This document shows, piece by piece, positions 42,723 through 51,097 of a DNA stretch of 64,000 bases. The DNA is from Acidobacteriaceae bacterium TAA 166. Its GTDB lineage: Bacteria; Acidobacteriota; Terriglobia; Terriglobales; Acidobacteriaceae. Location of the stretch: contig ATWD01000002.1 in NCBI GenBank assembly GCA_000421065.1, positions 558,001-622,000 on the forward strand, given 5' to 3'. Position numbers and translations under genes: made by a program. Numbering within the stretch: the first letter of the stretch is position 1; each line of letters begins with the position of its first letter. Under the pieces are notes generated by a model, which had not been told where the DNA came from, searched no databases, and was given only the letters and a program-made list of their open reading frames with translations.

Positions 42723-43781
42723 CTAAAGCGGATGCAATCTCATTTGAGCATCGATTCTTTCGATCAGATCTTCACCCCAGTTGCGAATTGCTCGGTTCGA
42801 GATCACAGCCGGAAAGGATCTGAGGATGAGCCTATATACCTTTTCCCGCGAGACCTTTGAAGGGTAATCCGGACTAAGCCAGTTCTCGTTTTGGACCAGC
42901 AGAGAGAGTGTTTCGAGTCCGATCACAATCGGCCATAGACAAGCCAGTCTCAGGCGTACCGAGAGGGGCGGAAGAGCGACAGTATATCTGAGCCCCTCGC
43001 GGTAGTTATCCAGGGCCGTTCCGATCAGACTGTACAGAACAGGCCGCGCGCGCAATGAGTTTTCTCGCAGCAATAACTCCTGCGGTGTGAGATTAAGCTG
43101 CGCCAGCATCGTCTCCGGCAGGTAGCACCGCCCTATCCGAAGATCCTTGCCGCAGTCTCTCAGCACGTTCGTCATCTGCAGGGCTTTGCCCAATCGGATG
43201 CCCCGCTCCACCATCGCCTCTGGGCTTATAGACGTGGTTACAGAAGTGTGGGAGTACGTCATCTTTGTCCAGAACTCACCGACACATCCAGCAACCATGT
43301 ATGTGTAACGATCGATCTCTTCGAACTTCTGAAGCGCTACAAGGCTCCCGGAGGATTCATCAGGAAAGGTACTCAGATCGAACTCCATGCCCTCTATCAG
43401 CGTCGATACGATCTCTCGTATCGACGCACGGTCCGATTCTTCGGACTGCGAGAGCAGAGCTAAAGCTGACCCCAAAGATTCGAGCAAAACCTTTTCATCG
43501 GAGTCCTTCTGCTGCCGGGCAACTTCGTCGGCGATCACTTTGAGCGCCGCGCCATCCGGCGCTCCATTGACCTGGTCGCGAAAAGATAAGAGCAGCCGCA
43601 TCCGCTTCTCAGGAGCGATGAGAGAGGTGTCGGCAATCGTATCGGCGGCACGCGCTAAAAGATACGCCAGTCCAACCGGATCGCGCATACCAGCGGGAAG
43701 TATGCGCAGAGTCAGGTAGAAAGAGCGGGAGACGCCCTTTAGAAGAGGACCAAGAAGCGTAGCGCGAGCGGAGGAAGACAT
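42723..43781 (-). CDS. Squalene/phytoene synthase family protein
   Basis: Trans-prenyltransferase head-to-head condensation enzyme, 352 residues. The two Asp-rich motifs are ARAADTIADT (about 44-53) and NVLRDCGKDLRIGRCYLP (about 206-223). SRSFYLTLRILPAGMRDPVGLAYLLARAAD at the N-terminus and MVAGCVGEFWTKM in the middle are family signatures. Bacterial homologues make squalene for hopanoids or phytoene for carotenoids; there are no hpn or crt neighbours to decide, though squalene synthesis is plausible in Acidobacteria, which make hopanoids. The end is hydrophobic around YTVALPPLSVRLRLACLWPIVIGLETLSLL. Confidence 0.85.
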   Translation of the reverse strand: MSSSARATLLGPLLKGVSRSFYLTLRILPAGMRDPVGLAYLLARAADTIADTSLIAPEKRMRLLLSFRDQVNGAPDGAALKVIADEVARQQKDSDEKVLLESLGSALALLSQSEESDRASIREIVSTLIEGMEFDLSTFPDESSGSLVALQKFEEIDRYTYMVAGCVGEFWTKMTYSHTSVTTSISPEAMVERGIRLGKALQMTNVLRDCGKDLRIGRCYLPETMLAQLNLTPQELLLRENSLRARPVLYSLIGTALDNYREGLRYTVALPPLSVRLRLACLWPIVIGLETLSLLVQNENWLSPDYPSKVSREKVYRLILRSFPAVISNRAIRNWGEDLIERIDAQMRLHPL

Positions 43782-43843
43782 GATTCTCTCTTAGAGTACG
43801 TGCTTCTTTGCCGTTCCGTCGAAATCGAGGTTTCAATTACACG

Positions 43844-43873
43844 GGCTCCTGCTAGCTCACTCGAGCAGGAGTC
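43844..43873 (-). terminator. Hairpin after prfB
   Basis: CTCCTGCT (43846-43853) pairs exactly with AGCAGGAG (43864-43871), extended by GG/CC at the base, in the 145-bp spacer past the prfB stop. Only a weak T-rich stretch follows on the minus strand. Confidence 0.5.
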
Positions 43874-43926
43874 CTTAGCACGACCTCCCGCACGTATCGT
43901 CCATGCTGAGGGAACAATCCCACCGA

Positions 43927-45061
43927 CTACAGCTCGTCGTCTTCTTCGATGACCGCCGGCGGAGCCCCACCCTCACGGCGCAACCTCAAGTAACCCCGAA
44001 TAAACGGCTCGAGATCCCCATCCAGCACGCGATCCACATCCCCAATTTCAACGCGGGTCCTCATATCCTTGACCATGCGATAGGGCTGCATCACATAGCT
44101 TCGAATCTGCGATCCGAACTTGATGTCCAGCTTGGAATCCTCGAGCTTCTTGCTAATAGCCTTCTTCTTCTCCAACTCATACTCATAGAGCCGCGACCGC
44201 AGAAGCTTCATCGCCCTCTCTTTATTCTTATGCTGCGACCGCTCGTTCTGGCACCCTGCCACCAGCCCTGTAGGAAGATGCGTAATCCTCACCGCCGAAT
44301 CGGTCGTATTGACATGCTGTCCTCCCTTACCGCCCGAACGGTAGGTATCGATACGCAGGTCCTCCGGCTTGATATCGATCACAATCGTGTCGTCAATCTC
44401 AGGCGATACAAACACCGAAGCGAAGCTGGTGTGGCGGCGTTTTGCCGAATCAAAGGGAGAGATCCGCACCAGCCGATGCACCCCCGTCTCTCCCGAGAGC
44501 AGGCCATAGGCAAAATCGCCAGAGATCGTAAACGTGACCGACTTGATCCCCGCCTCGTCTCCATCCTGAACTTCATTGATCTCCACCTTAAAGTTCTGGC
44601 GCTCGCCCCAGCGAATGTACATGCGCATCAGCATCTCGGCCCAGTCCTGGCTCTCAGTTCCGCCCGCGCCAGGATGGACAACCATAATCGCATTCAGCGG
44701 ATCGCTCTCCTCCGAGAGCATCGTCTTCGATTCTAGCTTGTCGGCAAACTCCACCAATGCAGGGATCTCACGGGCAAGGTCGGCCTCCGTGTCCTCGCCC
44801 TCGCGAGCCAATTCAAAGTAGGCCTCGATGTCATCGGATCGCCGCGCCAGCTCCGCGTCATCCGCCAGCAGATTCTCAATGCGCTTTCGCTCGCGCATCA
44901 GCGGCTGCGAACGCGCCGGATCGGACCAGATCGATGGGTCCGACGTCTTCTCTTCAACGACAGCTAATTCACGACGCAGACGGGGCGAGTCAAAGATACT
45001 CCCGCAGATCGCGAATCTTTTCGCGCACCGGGGAGTACGTGTATTCCAGATCACTTAACAT
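43927..45061 (-). CDS. prfB: Peptide chain release factor 2, with programmed +1 frameshift
   Basis: Release factor for UGA/UAA. The first 23 codons (from ATG 45061: MLSDLEYTYSPVRE...) run into an in-frame TGA (44992-44990). The sequence CTT TGA C, preceded by an internal CGGGAG Shine-Dalgarno-like element, is the classic prfB autoregulatory shift site. Slipping +1 gives a continuous 377-residue protein. The rest carries VHPGAGGTESQDWAEM (GGQ-proximal region), the codon-recognition loop and the peptidyl-tRNA hydrolysis motif in YRSGGKGGQHVNTTDSAVRITHLPTG. Low RF2 at UGA favours shifting. It starts 4 bp after lnt stops. Confidence 0.93.
44987..45001 (-). promoter_or_regulatory. prfB programmed frameshift site
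   Basis: Minus-strand CGGGAG TAT CTT TGA CT: Shine-Dalgarno-like GGGAG, three-base spacer, slippery CTT and the UGA stop followed by C, as in E. coli prfB. The frame before (ending REYL) and after (DSPRLRREL) both match RF2. Confidence 0.9.
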
Positions 45062-45065
45062 TTTC

Positions 45066-46706
45066 TTAGTTTACGGCAAACCTCGCTCGAAGGCTCCAGA
45101 GGAGTGCTGCCCCCGTCACCGAAGAGCAGAGCCACGCGAACCAGTCCCCATGAGCCACATAAAAAGTAAGATCTTTCTCATAGCCGAATCCCACCCGGAT
45201 ACTGGTCCGCACATGCCTGGGAGCCGCCTCCACAACCCTGCCCTCCGGGTCGATCGAAGCCGTAACTCCCGTGTTCGTCGCGCGCAAAACCCAGCGGTGA
45301 TTCTCGATCGCGCGCATCCGCACCATATTCAGGTGCTGCCACGGAGCGCTCGTATCTCCATACCACCCGTCGTTCGAGATATTGATCAGCACATCCGCGC
45401 CATTGCGCACAAACTCCCGCACCTCATCGGCAAAGATCGATTCGTAGCAGATGAACGTCCCGTAACGGTGGCCGTTCACCGCAAACAAAGTCCGCGTCCC
45501 CCCCGCGTCGAAGGTCCCGGCCTCATGCAGAAGATTCTGCGCAAAGAAGAACATTTGCTTGAACGGGACATATTCCCCGAAGGGCACTAGATGCATCTTG
45601 TTGTAGCGGCCCGCAAACTCTCCCTGCGGCGTTACGAAAGCGGCCGAGTTGAACAAGTAGTACCCTCGAGCATTCTCCGCCGTGCGCTCGATGGCAATAT
45701 TGCCCACAATCATCGATGAGCCCGCCTGCTTCGCCAACGAAGAGATCGCCTCGCGAAACTGCGGATCATCCTCCTGAAACGGAGCTGGAGACTCCGGCCA
45801 CACGATCAGGTTGGAATCAACCGGCCCAGTCGAGGGCTCTAAGATCGCCAGCGGTGTCCCCTTCTTCTCCGGAATCCCCAGATAGATCCTTCTCCCCGGA
45901 TAACGGCTGAGATGAGAAAACGACTCCAGCAACTCGCCCGCCGATGGCTCCGGCCCCTTCGCCGCGGCTCCCACCTCCAGATTCTCCTGCACCAAAGTAG
46001 CCGTGTTCGTAGCACGTTCTCGCCGGGGAGCAGCAATCCTGCTCACGGCTGCGACATAGATCACCACCAATACAACTCCCGCGACCGTAAGCACCAACCG
46101 TGTATGCCGCCGCTCTCGAACCTCAATTCGTATCAGCCACAGCGCGTTCACCAGGGCAATTACGAAAGAGATCCCATAAGCGCCCGTAAAAGGAGCAAGC
46201 CTGGTCAAAACAGCGTTATCCACCTGGGCTATCCCCAGCAGATCCCACGGAAAGCTCGTAATATGAGCGCGCGCAAACTCCACCGCCACCCAGAGAAATG
46301 GACTCGACATCAAAGCGATCTGCCGTCCACCATAAGTGCGAATCGCTCCAAAGAGGGCTCCAAAGAGAGCATGGTAGAGACCAAGGTAAAGGCTGAATAG
46401 AATAAGGATCCCCGCGGCAATCGGCTTATCCAAACCGCCATAGAGATACATCGTCTGGTAGATCCAGTAACAGCTTCCTAAGTACCAGATGAATCCGCAA
46501 AAGTAACTGACGGTTATGCTTTCAAAGACTGTCAGCTCCCGGCCGGTCTCGTCTCTTCCGCTCAGCGCGAACAAAAGCGGAGCCAGCGCCACCCAGCACA
46601 GAGCCGTCCGCCATCGCGGGACCGGGCCCTCGATCGGAAACGGCAAAACCTGCAAGATGCCGGAGAGCGCCGCCAAAGCCCACAAACGTCCCGGGATAAG
46701 TCGCAT
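45066..46706 (-). CDS. lnt: Apolipoprotein N-acyltransferase
   Basis: Inner-membrane enzyme adding the third acyl chain to lipoproteins. Six or more hydrophobic helices fill residues 1-240 (for example VSYFCGFIWYLGSCYWIYQTMYLYGGL, and FLWVAVEFARAHITSFPWDLLGIAQ). The nitrilase-like domain has the catalytic triad Glu (LIVWPESPAPF), Lys (YNKMHLVPFGEYVPF) and Cys (TFICYESIFADEVREF), followed by NISNDGWYGDTSAPWQHLNMVRMRAIE. The start was set at 46706 (MRLIPGR); ATG 46724 is an alternative. It forms an operon with prfB. Confidence 0.93.
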   Translation of the reverse strand: MRLIPGRLWALAALSGILQVLPFPIEGPVPRWRTALCWVALAPLLFALSGRDETGRELTVFESITVSYFCGFIWYLGSCYWIYQTMYLYGGLDKPIAAGILILFSLYLGLYHALFGALFGAIRTYGGRQIALMSSPFLWVAVEFARAHITSFPWDLLGIAQVDNAVLTRLAPFTGAYGISFVIALVNALWLIRIEVRERRHTRLVLTVAGVVLVVIYVAAVSRIAAPRRERATNTATLVQENLEVGAAAKGPEPSAGELLESFSHLSRYPGRRIYLGIPEKKGTPLAILEPSTGPVDSNLIVWPESPAPFQEDDPQFREAISSLAKQAGSSMIVGNIAIERTAENARGYYLFNSAAFVTPQGEFAGRYNKMHLVPFGEYVPFKQMFFFAQNLLHEAGTFDAGGTRTLFAVNGHRYGTFICYESIFADEVREFVRNGADVLINISNDGWYGDTSAPWQHLNMVRMRAIENHRWVLRATNTGVTASIDPEGRVVEAAPRHVRTSIRVGFGYEKDLTFYVAHGDWFAWLCSSVTGAALLWSLRARFAVN

Positions 46707-46748
46707 CGCGCTTGAGTCTACCATTCGACGCTACAATAGAGGACGAGT

Positions 46749-46892
46749 ATGGACCACCTTCTCCAGGTTCTTAGTTCGATCCTTGTGCCGCTATTTTTCA
46801 TCGGAATAGTCGGTTCCATGCTGGTCGTTCTGTTTACCGTCATCCTCGACCTGCAGGAGATCTTTACCCGCGATGAAGAGAGTGACGTGTAG
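46749..46892 (+). CDS. Small single-pass membrane protein (47 residues)
   Basis: A short open frame with GAGGACGAG directly upstream of ATG 46749. The product is a hydrophobic helix (about residues 7-34, VLSSILVPLFFIGIVGSMLV) and an acidic tail (LQEIFTRDEESDV). A TACAAT -10-like hexamer lies 15 bp before the ATG. No family is recognised. It lies between divergent lnt and the permease gene, and 133 bp before the latter. Confidence 0.55.
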   Translation: MDHLLQVLSSILVPLFFIGIVGSMLVVLFTVILDLQEIFTRDEESDV

Positions 46893-46939
46893 TACGTAGC
46901 GTATAGCCTTTCCGGATGAGGTCCTAATCGCCTTGCCAA

Positions 46940-46968
46940 TTGACGCTGGGCTGAGTCCACCTTAAACT
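46940..46968 (+). promoter_or_regulatory. Promoter of the amino-acid permease gene
   Basis: TTGACG (46940-46945), a 17-bp spacer and TAAACT (46963-46968) form a good sigma-70 type promoter 57 bp before ATG 47026. Confidence 0.5.
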
Positions 46969-47025
46969 AGCTCTGGACGATAGTTTCTGGACGCTGTGAC
47001 AGGCTAGGCTGCGTTCTCACAATCG

Positions 47026-49401
47026 ATGGCTTCAGCAAAATCTACTGTCGTTCTACCGCAATCCAACCGTGTACGCCTCGTCGTGGCGTCGTCGGTGATG
47101 CTAACTTTCATCTCATTCTGGCGTGCGGCTGCAATCGTTCTTAACGATTTAGGCTCCTCTGCCTTCTATGCCGCGGGTCTGGCTGAAGAAGCAGTCGGAA
47201 AAGCCGCACCCTGGCTGATCTTGGGCGTAGTTTTCTTCGCTTACGCCGTGCGCTCCGTCTATGTCGAAAGCTGTTCGATGTTTACCCGAGGCGGCGTCTA
47301 CCGCATCGTCAAGGAAGCCCTCGGCAGCACCTTCGCGAAGGTAAGCGTCTCCGCTTTGATGTTCGACTACGTTCTGACCGGCCCCATCTCGGGTGTATCG
47401 GCCGGCCAGTACATCATCGGTCTATTCAATGACCTTCTCGGCTTCTCGGCACAGAGATTTCACTGGGCAACGGTCCCGCATCTCAGACCCGACCTGGCCT
47501 CTGCGGCCATCGCCGCAATCATCACTCTTTATTTCTGGTGGCAGAACATCAAAGGAATTGAAGAGTCGAGCCAGCGCGCTCTGGACATCATGAAGATCAC
47601 CACCGTCATGGTGGTGATTCTTTTACTTTGGGGGACCTTCACCGTACTTCACCGGGGAGCCCAGCTTCCACCTCTCCCCCTCCCTTCCAATCTTCATTTC
47701 AGCTCCAACGCCCTCGGCTTCCTCAAGGGAACGAAGTTCTCCGCCTCGCTTGGCCTGTTCGGCGTGCTCATGGCTTTCGGCCACTCCGTGCTCGCCATGA
47801 GCGGCGAAGAATCGCTCGCGCAGGTCAATCGCGAGATCGAACACCCCAAGCTCAAGAACCTCAAGCGGGCCGCGCTCGTCATCGCTACCTACAGCTTCTT
47901 CTTTACAGGCCTTTGTTCTTTGCTGGCCGTAATGATCATTCCCGACGAAGTTCGCGTTCATGTCTACCGGGACAACATGATCGCGGGAATGGCCATGTAC
48001 ATGATCGGCCCGCAGGCCCTGCGGATCATCTTCCGCTGCTTCGTCGTTCTCGTCGGATTTCTAATCCTTGGAGGAGCCGTCAACACGGCAATCGTCGGGT
48101 CGACCGGCGTGTTGATGCGTATCGCGGAAGATGGCGTCCTGACCGAATGGTTCCGTAAGCCGCAAAAGAAATATGGAACCAGTTATCGCATCGTCAATCT
48201 CGTCGCCGGAATGCAGCTTCTCGTCATCGCATTGACCCACGGCAACGTCGTCGTCATCGGCGAAGCCTACGCCTTTGGCGTGATCTGGAGCTTCACCTTC
48301 AATGCCCTTGCCATGCTGGTGCTGCGTTGGAAGTATCACGGTGAACGAGGATGGAAGGTTCCTTTGAATCTTCGGATCGGAAAGACGGAGATTCCCCTAG
48401 GTCTTATCTCGGTCTTTCTGGTTCTCTTCACCACCGCGATCGTAAATCTATTCACAAAATCCGTTGCAACAGTCAGCGGAGTTATCTTCGCCGCTGTCTT
48501 TTTCGTAATCTTTTCTCTCTCCGAAAGAAACAACAAGCGCCGTCACGATCTCACCACACGCCAGATGCATGAGCACTTCCAGCTCGAGCATCAGGATATC
48601 GTAGGTTGTAAAACCTTGGACATCCGGCCAGGCGCTGTCATCGTCACTATGCGCGACTCCGCGGCACCCTTCGCCCTGAAATGGTCCCTTACCCACACCG
48701 ATACCGACCAGCAGGACATCGTCGTGCTCGCGGCTCGCATGATGGGAGTCGGCGGCCCGGAGTACGTCGAAGCCTCCGAACAACTCTTCAGCGAACACGA
48801 ACAGATGCTCTTTACGAAAGCTGTCTCCGTGGCAGAAAGCTTCGGCAAACATATCTCCCTGCTCGTAGTTCCCGCCGGCGACATCTTTGCCGCCCTGGTA
48901 AGAACAGCTAACTCACTCGACGCGGCAGCCGTCGTCTCCGGACTCTCCAGCAAACTTACTGCAGAGGAACAGGCCTATCACGTAGGTCAGGCATGGGAGG
49001 CGCTTCCAGAACCCAAGCGGCAATTTACCTTCTACGTCATCAAGCCCGATGGTGAGGCACTTAGCTTCCACATTGGGCCTCATGCCCCCACCATCCAGCC
49101 GGAAGAGGTTCAGTTAGTCCATCGCCTGTGGCTCAATCTGCGCCGCGATCCCAACATGCACCATCTTCATCACAGCGATATCGTGACCTATGCCTTAAGT
49201 CGCATGGCCTCTGACTTTGCACGCGATAAAGACGCAACACTTCTGGGGCTGCGGCAATACCTCGAACGATCCAATCAGCGCCGCGGTTTGGGCAATCTGT
49301 ATCACGAAGAGAAGATGGATCGATCTGGCCCAGGCTACTCCATCAACACCCACGAAAGCCATAACTCCGAAAATAACGAGACGGAAATCATAAAAAAATA
49401 G
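47026..49401 (+). CDS. APC-superfamily amino-acid permease with large cytosolic C-terminal domain
   Basis: 791 residues. About twelve hydrophobic helices occupy residues 20-500 (for example FISFWRAAAIVLNDLGSSAFYAAGLAEEAVG, SVSALMFDYVLTGPISGVSAGQYI, FGVLMAFGHSVLAMSGEESLAQVNREI, the last matching the APC GEE motif). A hydrophilic tail of about 290 residues follows. Part of it (QQDIVVLAARMMG, LFTKAVSVAESFGKHISLLVVPAGDIFAALVRTANSLDAAAVVSG) looks like a universal-stress-protein fold. The tail may regulate transport. The substrate is unknown. Confidence 0.82.
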   Translation: MASAKSTVVLPQSNRVRLVVASSVMLTFISFWRAAAIVLNDLGSSAFYAAGLAEEAVGKAAPWLILGVVFFAYAVRSVYVESCSMFTRGGVYRIVKEALGSTFAKVSVSALMFDYVLTGPISGVSAGQYIIGLFNDLLGFSAQRFHWATVPHLRPDLASAAIAAIITLYFWWQNIKGIEESSQRALDIMKITTVMVVILLLWGTFTVLHRGAQLPPLPLPSNLHFSSNALGFLKGTKFSASLGLFGVLMAFGHSVLAMSGEESLAQVNREIEHPKLKNLKRAALVIATYSFFFTGLCSLLAVMIIPDEVRVHVYRDNMIAGMAMYMIGPQALRIIFRCFVVLVGFLILGGAVNTAIVGSTGVLMRIAEDGVLTEWFRKPQKKYGTSYRIVNLVAGMQLLVIALTHGNVVVIGEAYAFGVIWSFTFNALAMLVLRWKYHGERGWKVPLNLRIGKTEIPLGLISVFLVLFTTAIVNLFTKSVATVSGVIFAAVFFVIFSLSERNNKRRHDLTTRQMHEHFQLEHQDIVGCKTLDIRPGAVIVTMRDSAAPFALKWSLTHTDTDQQDIVVLAARMMGVGGPEYVEASEQLFSEHEQMLFTKAVSVAESFGKHISLLVVPAGDIFAALVRTANSLDAAAVVSGLSSKLTAEEQAYHVGQAWEALPEPKRQFTFYVIKPDGEALSFHIGPHAPTIQPEEVQLVHRLWLNLRRDPNMHHLHHSDIVTYALSRMASDFARDKDATLLGLRQYLERSNQRRGLGNLYHEEKMDRSGPGYSINTHESHNSENNETEIIKK

Positions 49402-49423
49402 AACTCTTTTTCCTGTAAGTCGT

Positions 49424-49452
49424 TTGCGACCACGGAATAACTTCTGTATGTT
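49424..49452 (+). promoter_or_regulatory. Promoter of the small basic protein gene
   Basis: TTGCGA (49424-49429), a 17-bp spacer and TATGTT (49447-49452) lie about 80 bp before the GTG start at 49533. Confidence 0.45.
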
Positions 49453-49532
49453 ACAGAGAGCGGTTTGAGACAATCTTCCGGCCGCTGCAAGACGGAAGAA
49501 GAGATTCTCACTTTGTGTTTCTAGGAGAAACT

Positions 49533-49802
49533 GTGGAAGTTACTCGCATTATCGCTGAGATCGATGCACAAATTCAGAAGCTGCAGCAAGCTCGTGCACT
49601 TCTCGCCGGGGCATCTCAACCGGTTCGCGCAGGTCGTGGACGCCCGAGGGGAAGCTCCACAAAGGTTGCAACGCCTGTCTCTGCGGCAACAGCAACCACC
49701 GGCAAACGGAAGCGCAAACTTACTCCCGAAGGCCGTAAGCGCATCGCCGATGCGATGAAAAAGCGTTGGGCCGAGCGCAGAAAACAGTCTGCTTCCAAGT
49801 AG
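49533..49802 (+). CDS. Small basic AT-hook-like protein, possibly nucleoid-associated
   Basis: 89 residues. GTG 49533 is preferred because AGGAGAAA lies directly upstream; an in-frame GTG 18 bp earlier has none. A short coiled coil (RIIAEIDAQIQKLQQARALLAG) is followed by an AT-hook-type core (AGRGRPRGS, about 34-42). An Ala/Thr linker and a basic end (KRKRKLTPEGRKRIADAMKKRWAERRK) come last. Similar LTPEGRKRIA tails occur in uncharacterised acidobacterial proteins. A DNA-binding, H-NS-like or histone-like role is inferred from composition. A strong terminator follows. Confidence 0.65.
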   Translation: MEVTRIIAEIDAQIQKLQQARALLAGASQPVRAGRGRPRGSSTKVATPVSAATATTGKRKRKLTPEGRKRIADAMKKRWAERRKQSASK

Positions 49803-49828
49803 CTTCGATCTTTTTCGCCGAAGATAAA

Positions 49829-49868
49829 GGGCGCCATCGAGACGATACTCTTCGTGTCGATGGCGCCC
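49829..49868. terminator. Strong bidirectional terminator
   Basis: GGGCGCCATCGA (49829-49840) pairs exactly with TCGATGGCGCCC (49857-49868) over a 16-nt loop between convergent genes. T-rich sequence follows on both strands (CTTCTTTTAT on plus, TTTATCTT on minus). Confidence 0.75.
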
Positions 49869-49899
49869 AACTTCTTTTATCTAACGTTTTCAAAGCCAC

Positions 49900-50538
49900 T
49901 TAGCGGGTAACGATCACCTCGCGAAGACTATCCTTTGCTAGAAAGAAACGGTAGTTACTGAACTCGCGAAGTAGATTCTCGACCTTTCGATTGCTATAGA
50001 TATTCTGCAAGGCATAAGTTCCCGATCGCTGAATCTCCACCACCTCGGTGTCGGTAAGGTGATACCGGCAAAAGACTGTAGATGGATCGTTGTTCGCATG
50101 GAAGAAGGCCAGCATCAAGCCTCCCGGAGCCATCACCTCATGGAGTTTATGAAAGACCGGCTCGACCAGAGGCTCAGGAAGAAAATCCACCGTATCCCAC
50201 AAAATCACAACATCGAAGTTGCGGCCGGAGAAGTTCAGGTTCGACTCGAAGAAGCGATCGATATCGTAACGCGGTTCCTCTCCGCCTTCCCCCGGAATCA
50301 CCCACTCCGGCTTCGCCGCCTCCTCCACGAGGTTCGCCATATAAATACTGTGACCCAGGCTGGTGATGTAGTTGATGTTGGTCGAAGAAGTTGGACCGAT
50401 ATCCAGAACCCGCAATGCCTCCGAGCCCTTCAGGTGCTTCTGAAGCTCCTTCCACCCACTGGAGTGTCTTGGAGCCTTGCTGTTGTCTGATCCACGGGAA
50501 CTTCCTCCGCCTTCACCGCCGCCGAAGAGATTACGCAT
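49900..50538 (-). CDS. Predicted SAM-dependent methyltransferase
   Basis: 212 residues. After a Gly/Ser-rich N-terminus, VLDIGPTSSTNINYITSLGHSIYMANLV (about 43-70) is a class I methyltransferase motif I region. FDVVILWDTVDFLPEPLVEPVFHKLHEVMAPGGLMLAFFH matches motifs IV-VI. The substrate is unknown. It follows the bactofilin gene by 18 bp and probably shares its transcript, so a role at the cell surface or envelope is possible but unsupported. Confidence 0.7.
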   Translation of the reverse strand: MRNLFGGGEGGGSSRGSDNSKAPRHSSGWKELQKHLKGSEALRVLDIGPTSSTNINYITSLGHSIYMANLVEEAAKPEWVIPGEGGEEPRYDIDRFFESNLNFSGRNFDVVILWDTVDFLPEPLVEPVFHKLHEVMAPGGLMLAFFHANNDPSTVFCRYHLTDTEVVEIQRSGTYALQNIYSNRKVENLLREFSNYRFFLAKDSLREVIVTR

Positions 50539-50556
50539 TCTTTCGCACCTCTCCCA

Positions 50557-50958
50557 CTATGCCTTCGAGTCCAGCAGCAGAGACTCCTGCTGAGGTTTCT
50601 CAGAAGCAGCGGCATCCGATCCCTTCCCAACGCCTCCCAGACTGACCTTCCCCTTGATCGTCGCGTTCTCCTCGATCGAAAGCTTCCCTCCATAAACATC
50701 GCCGTGAACAACAGCGGAGCTGCGAATCTCCACCCTCCCGGTTGCATGCAGATCTCCCTGCACCGCACCGAAAACAGTTACATCCCTCGCATGCACCTCG
50801 GCCCGCACCTTCGCATTCGGACCGATCGTTAGGCTCTGCTCCGATAACGTAATGGTTCCCTCTATATCCCCATCTACATACAGATCTTCGTTGCCGGAGA
50901 GCTCTCCCCGGATCTTAACCGACTTGCCGATAACAGTGGAACCTTCTGCTGGCTTCAT
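50557..50958 (-). CDS. Bactofilin-family polymer-forming cytoskeletal protein
   Basis: 133 residues. The central DUF583/bactofilin beta-helix is clear: STVIGKSVKIRGELSGNEDLYVDGDIEGTI, then repeated strand turns (LTIGPNAKVRAEVHARDVTVFGAVQGDLHATGRVEIRSSAVVHGDV). Short unstructured ends flank it (C-terminus Ala/Ser/Glu-rich). Bactofilins polymerise without nucleotide and scaffold envelope or polysaccharide-related functions. The start at 50958 (MKPAEGS) is the first in-frame Met before the conserved domain; longer frames lack support. Confidence 0.88.
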   Translation of the reverse strand: MKPAEGSTVIGKSVKIRGELSGNEDLYVDGDIEGTITLSEQSLTIGPNAKVRAEVHARDVTVFGAVQGDLHATGRVEIRSSAVVHGDVYGGKLSIEENATIKGKVSLGGVGKGSDAAASEKPQQESLLLDSKA

Positions 50959-51097
50959 GCCCTGTTCGCTCTCCTTGAAGTCTTCGTGCGCCTTGCCCGA
51001 ACTATACCCAACGCTCGAATAAGAGGCAAACCCGATCCAAGGAGAACGGGGAAACTTTGCGAAAGTTCCTTGCGTCCCACGTAAGATAATCAGCACG

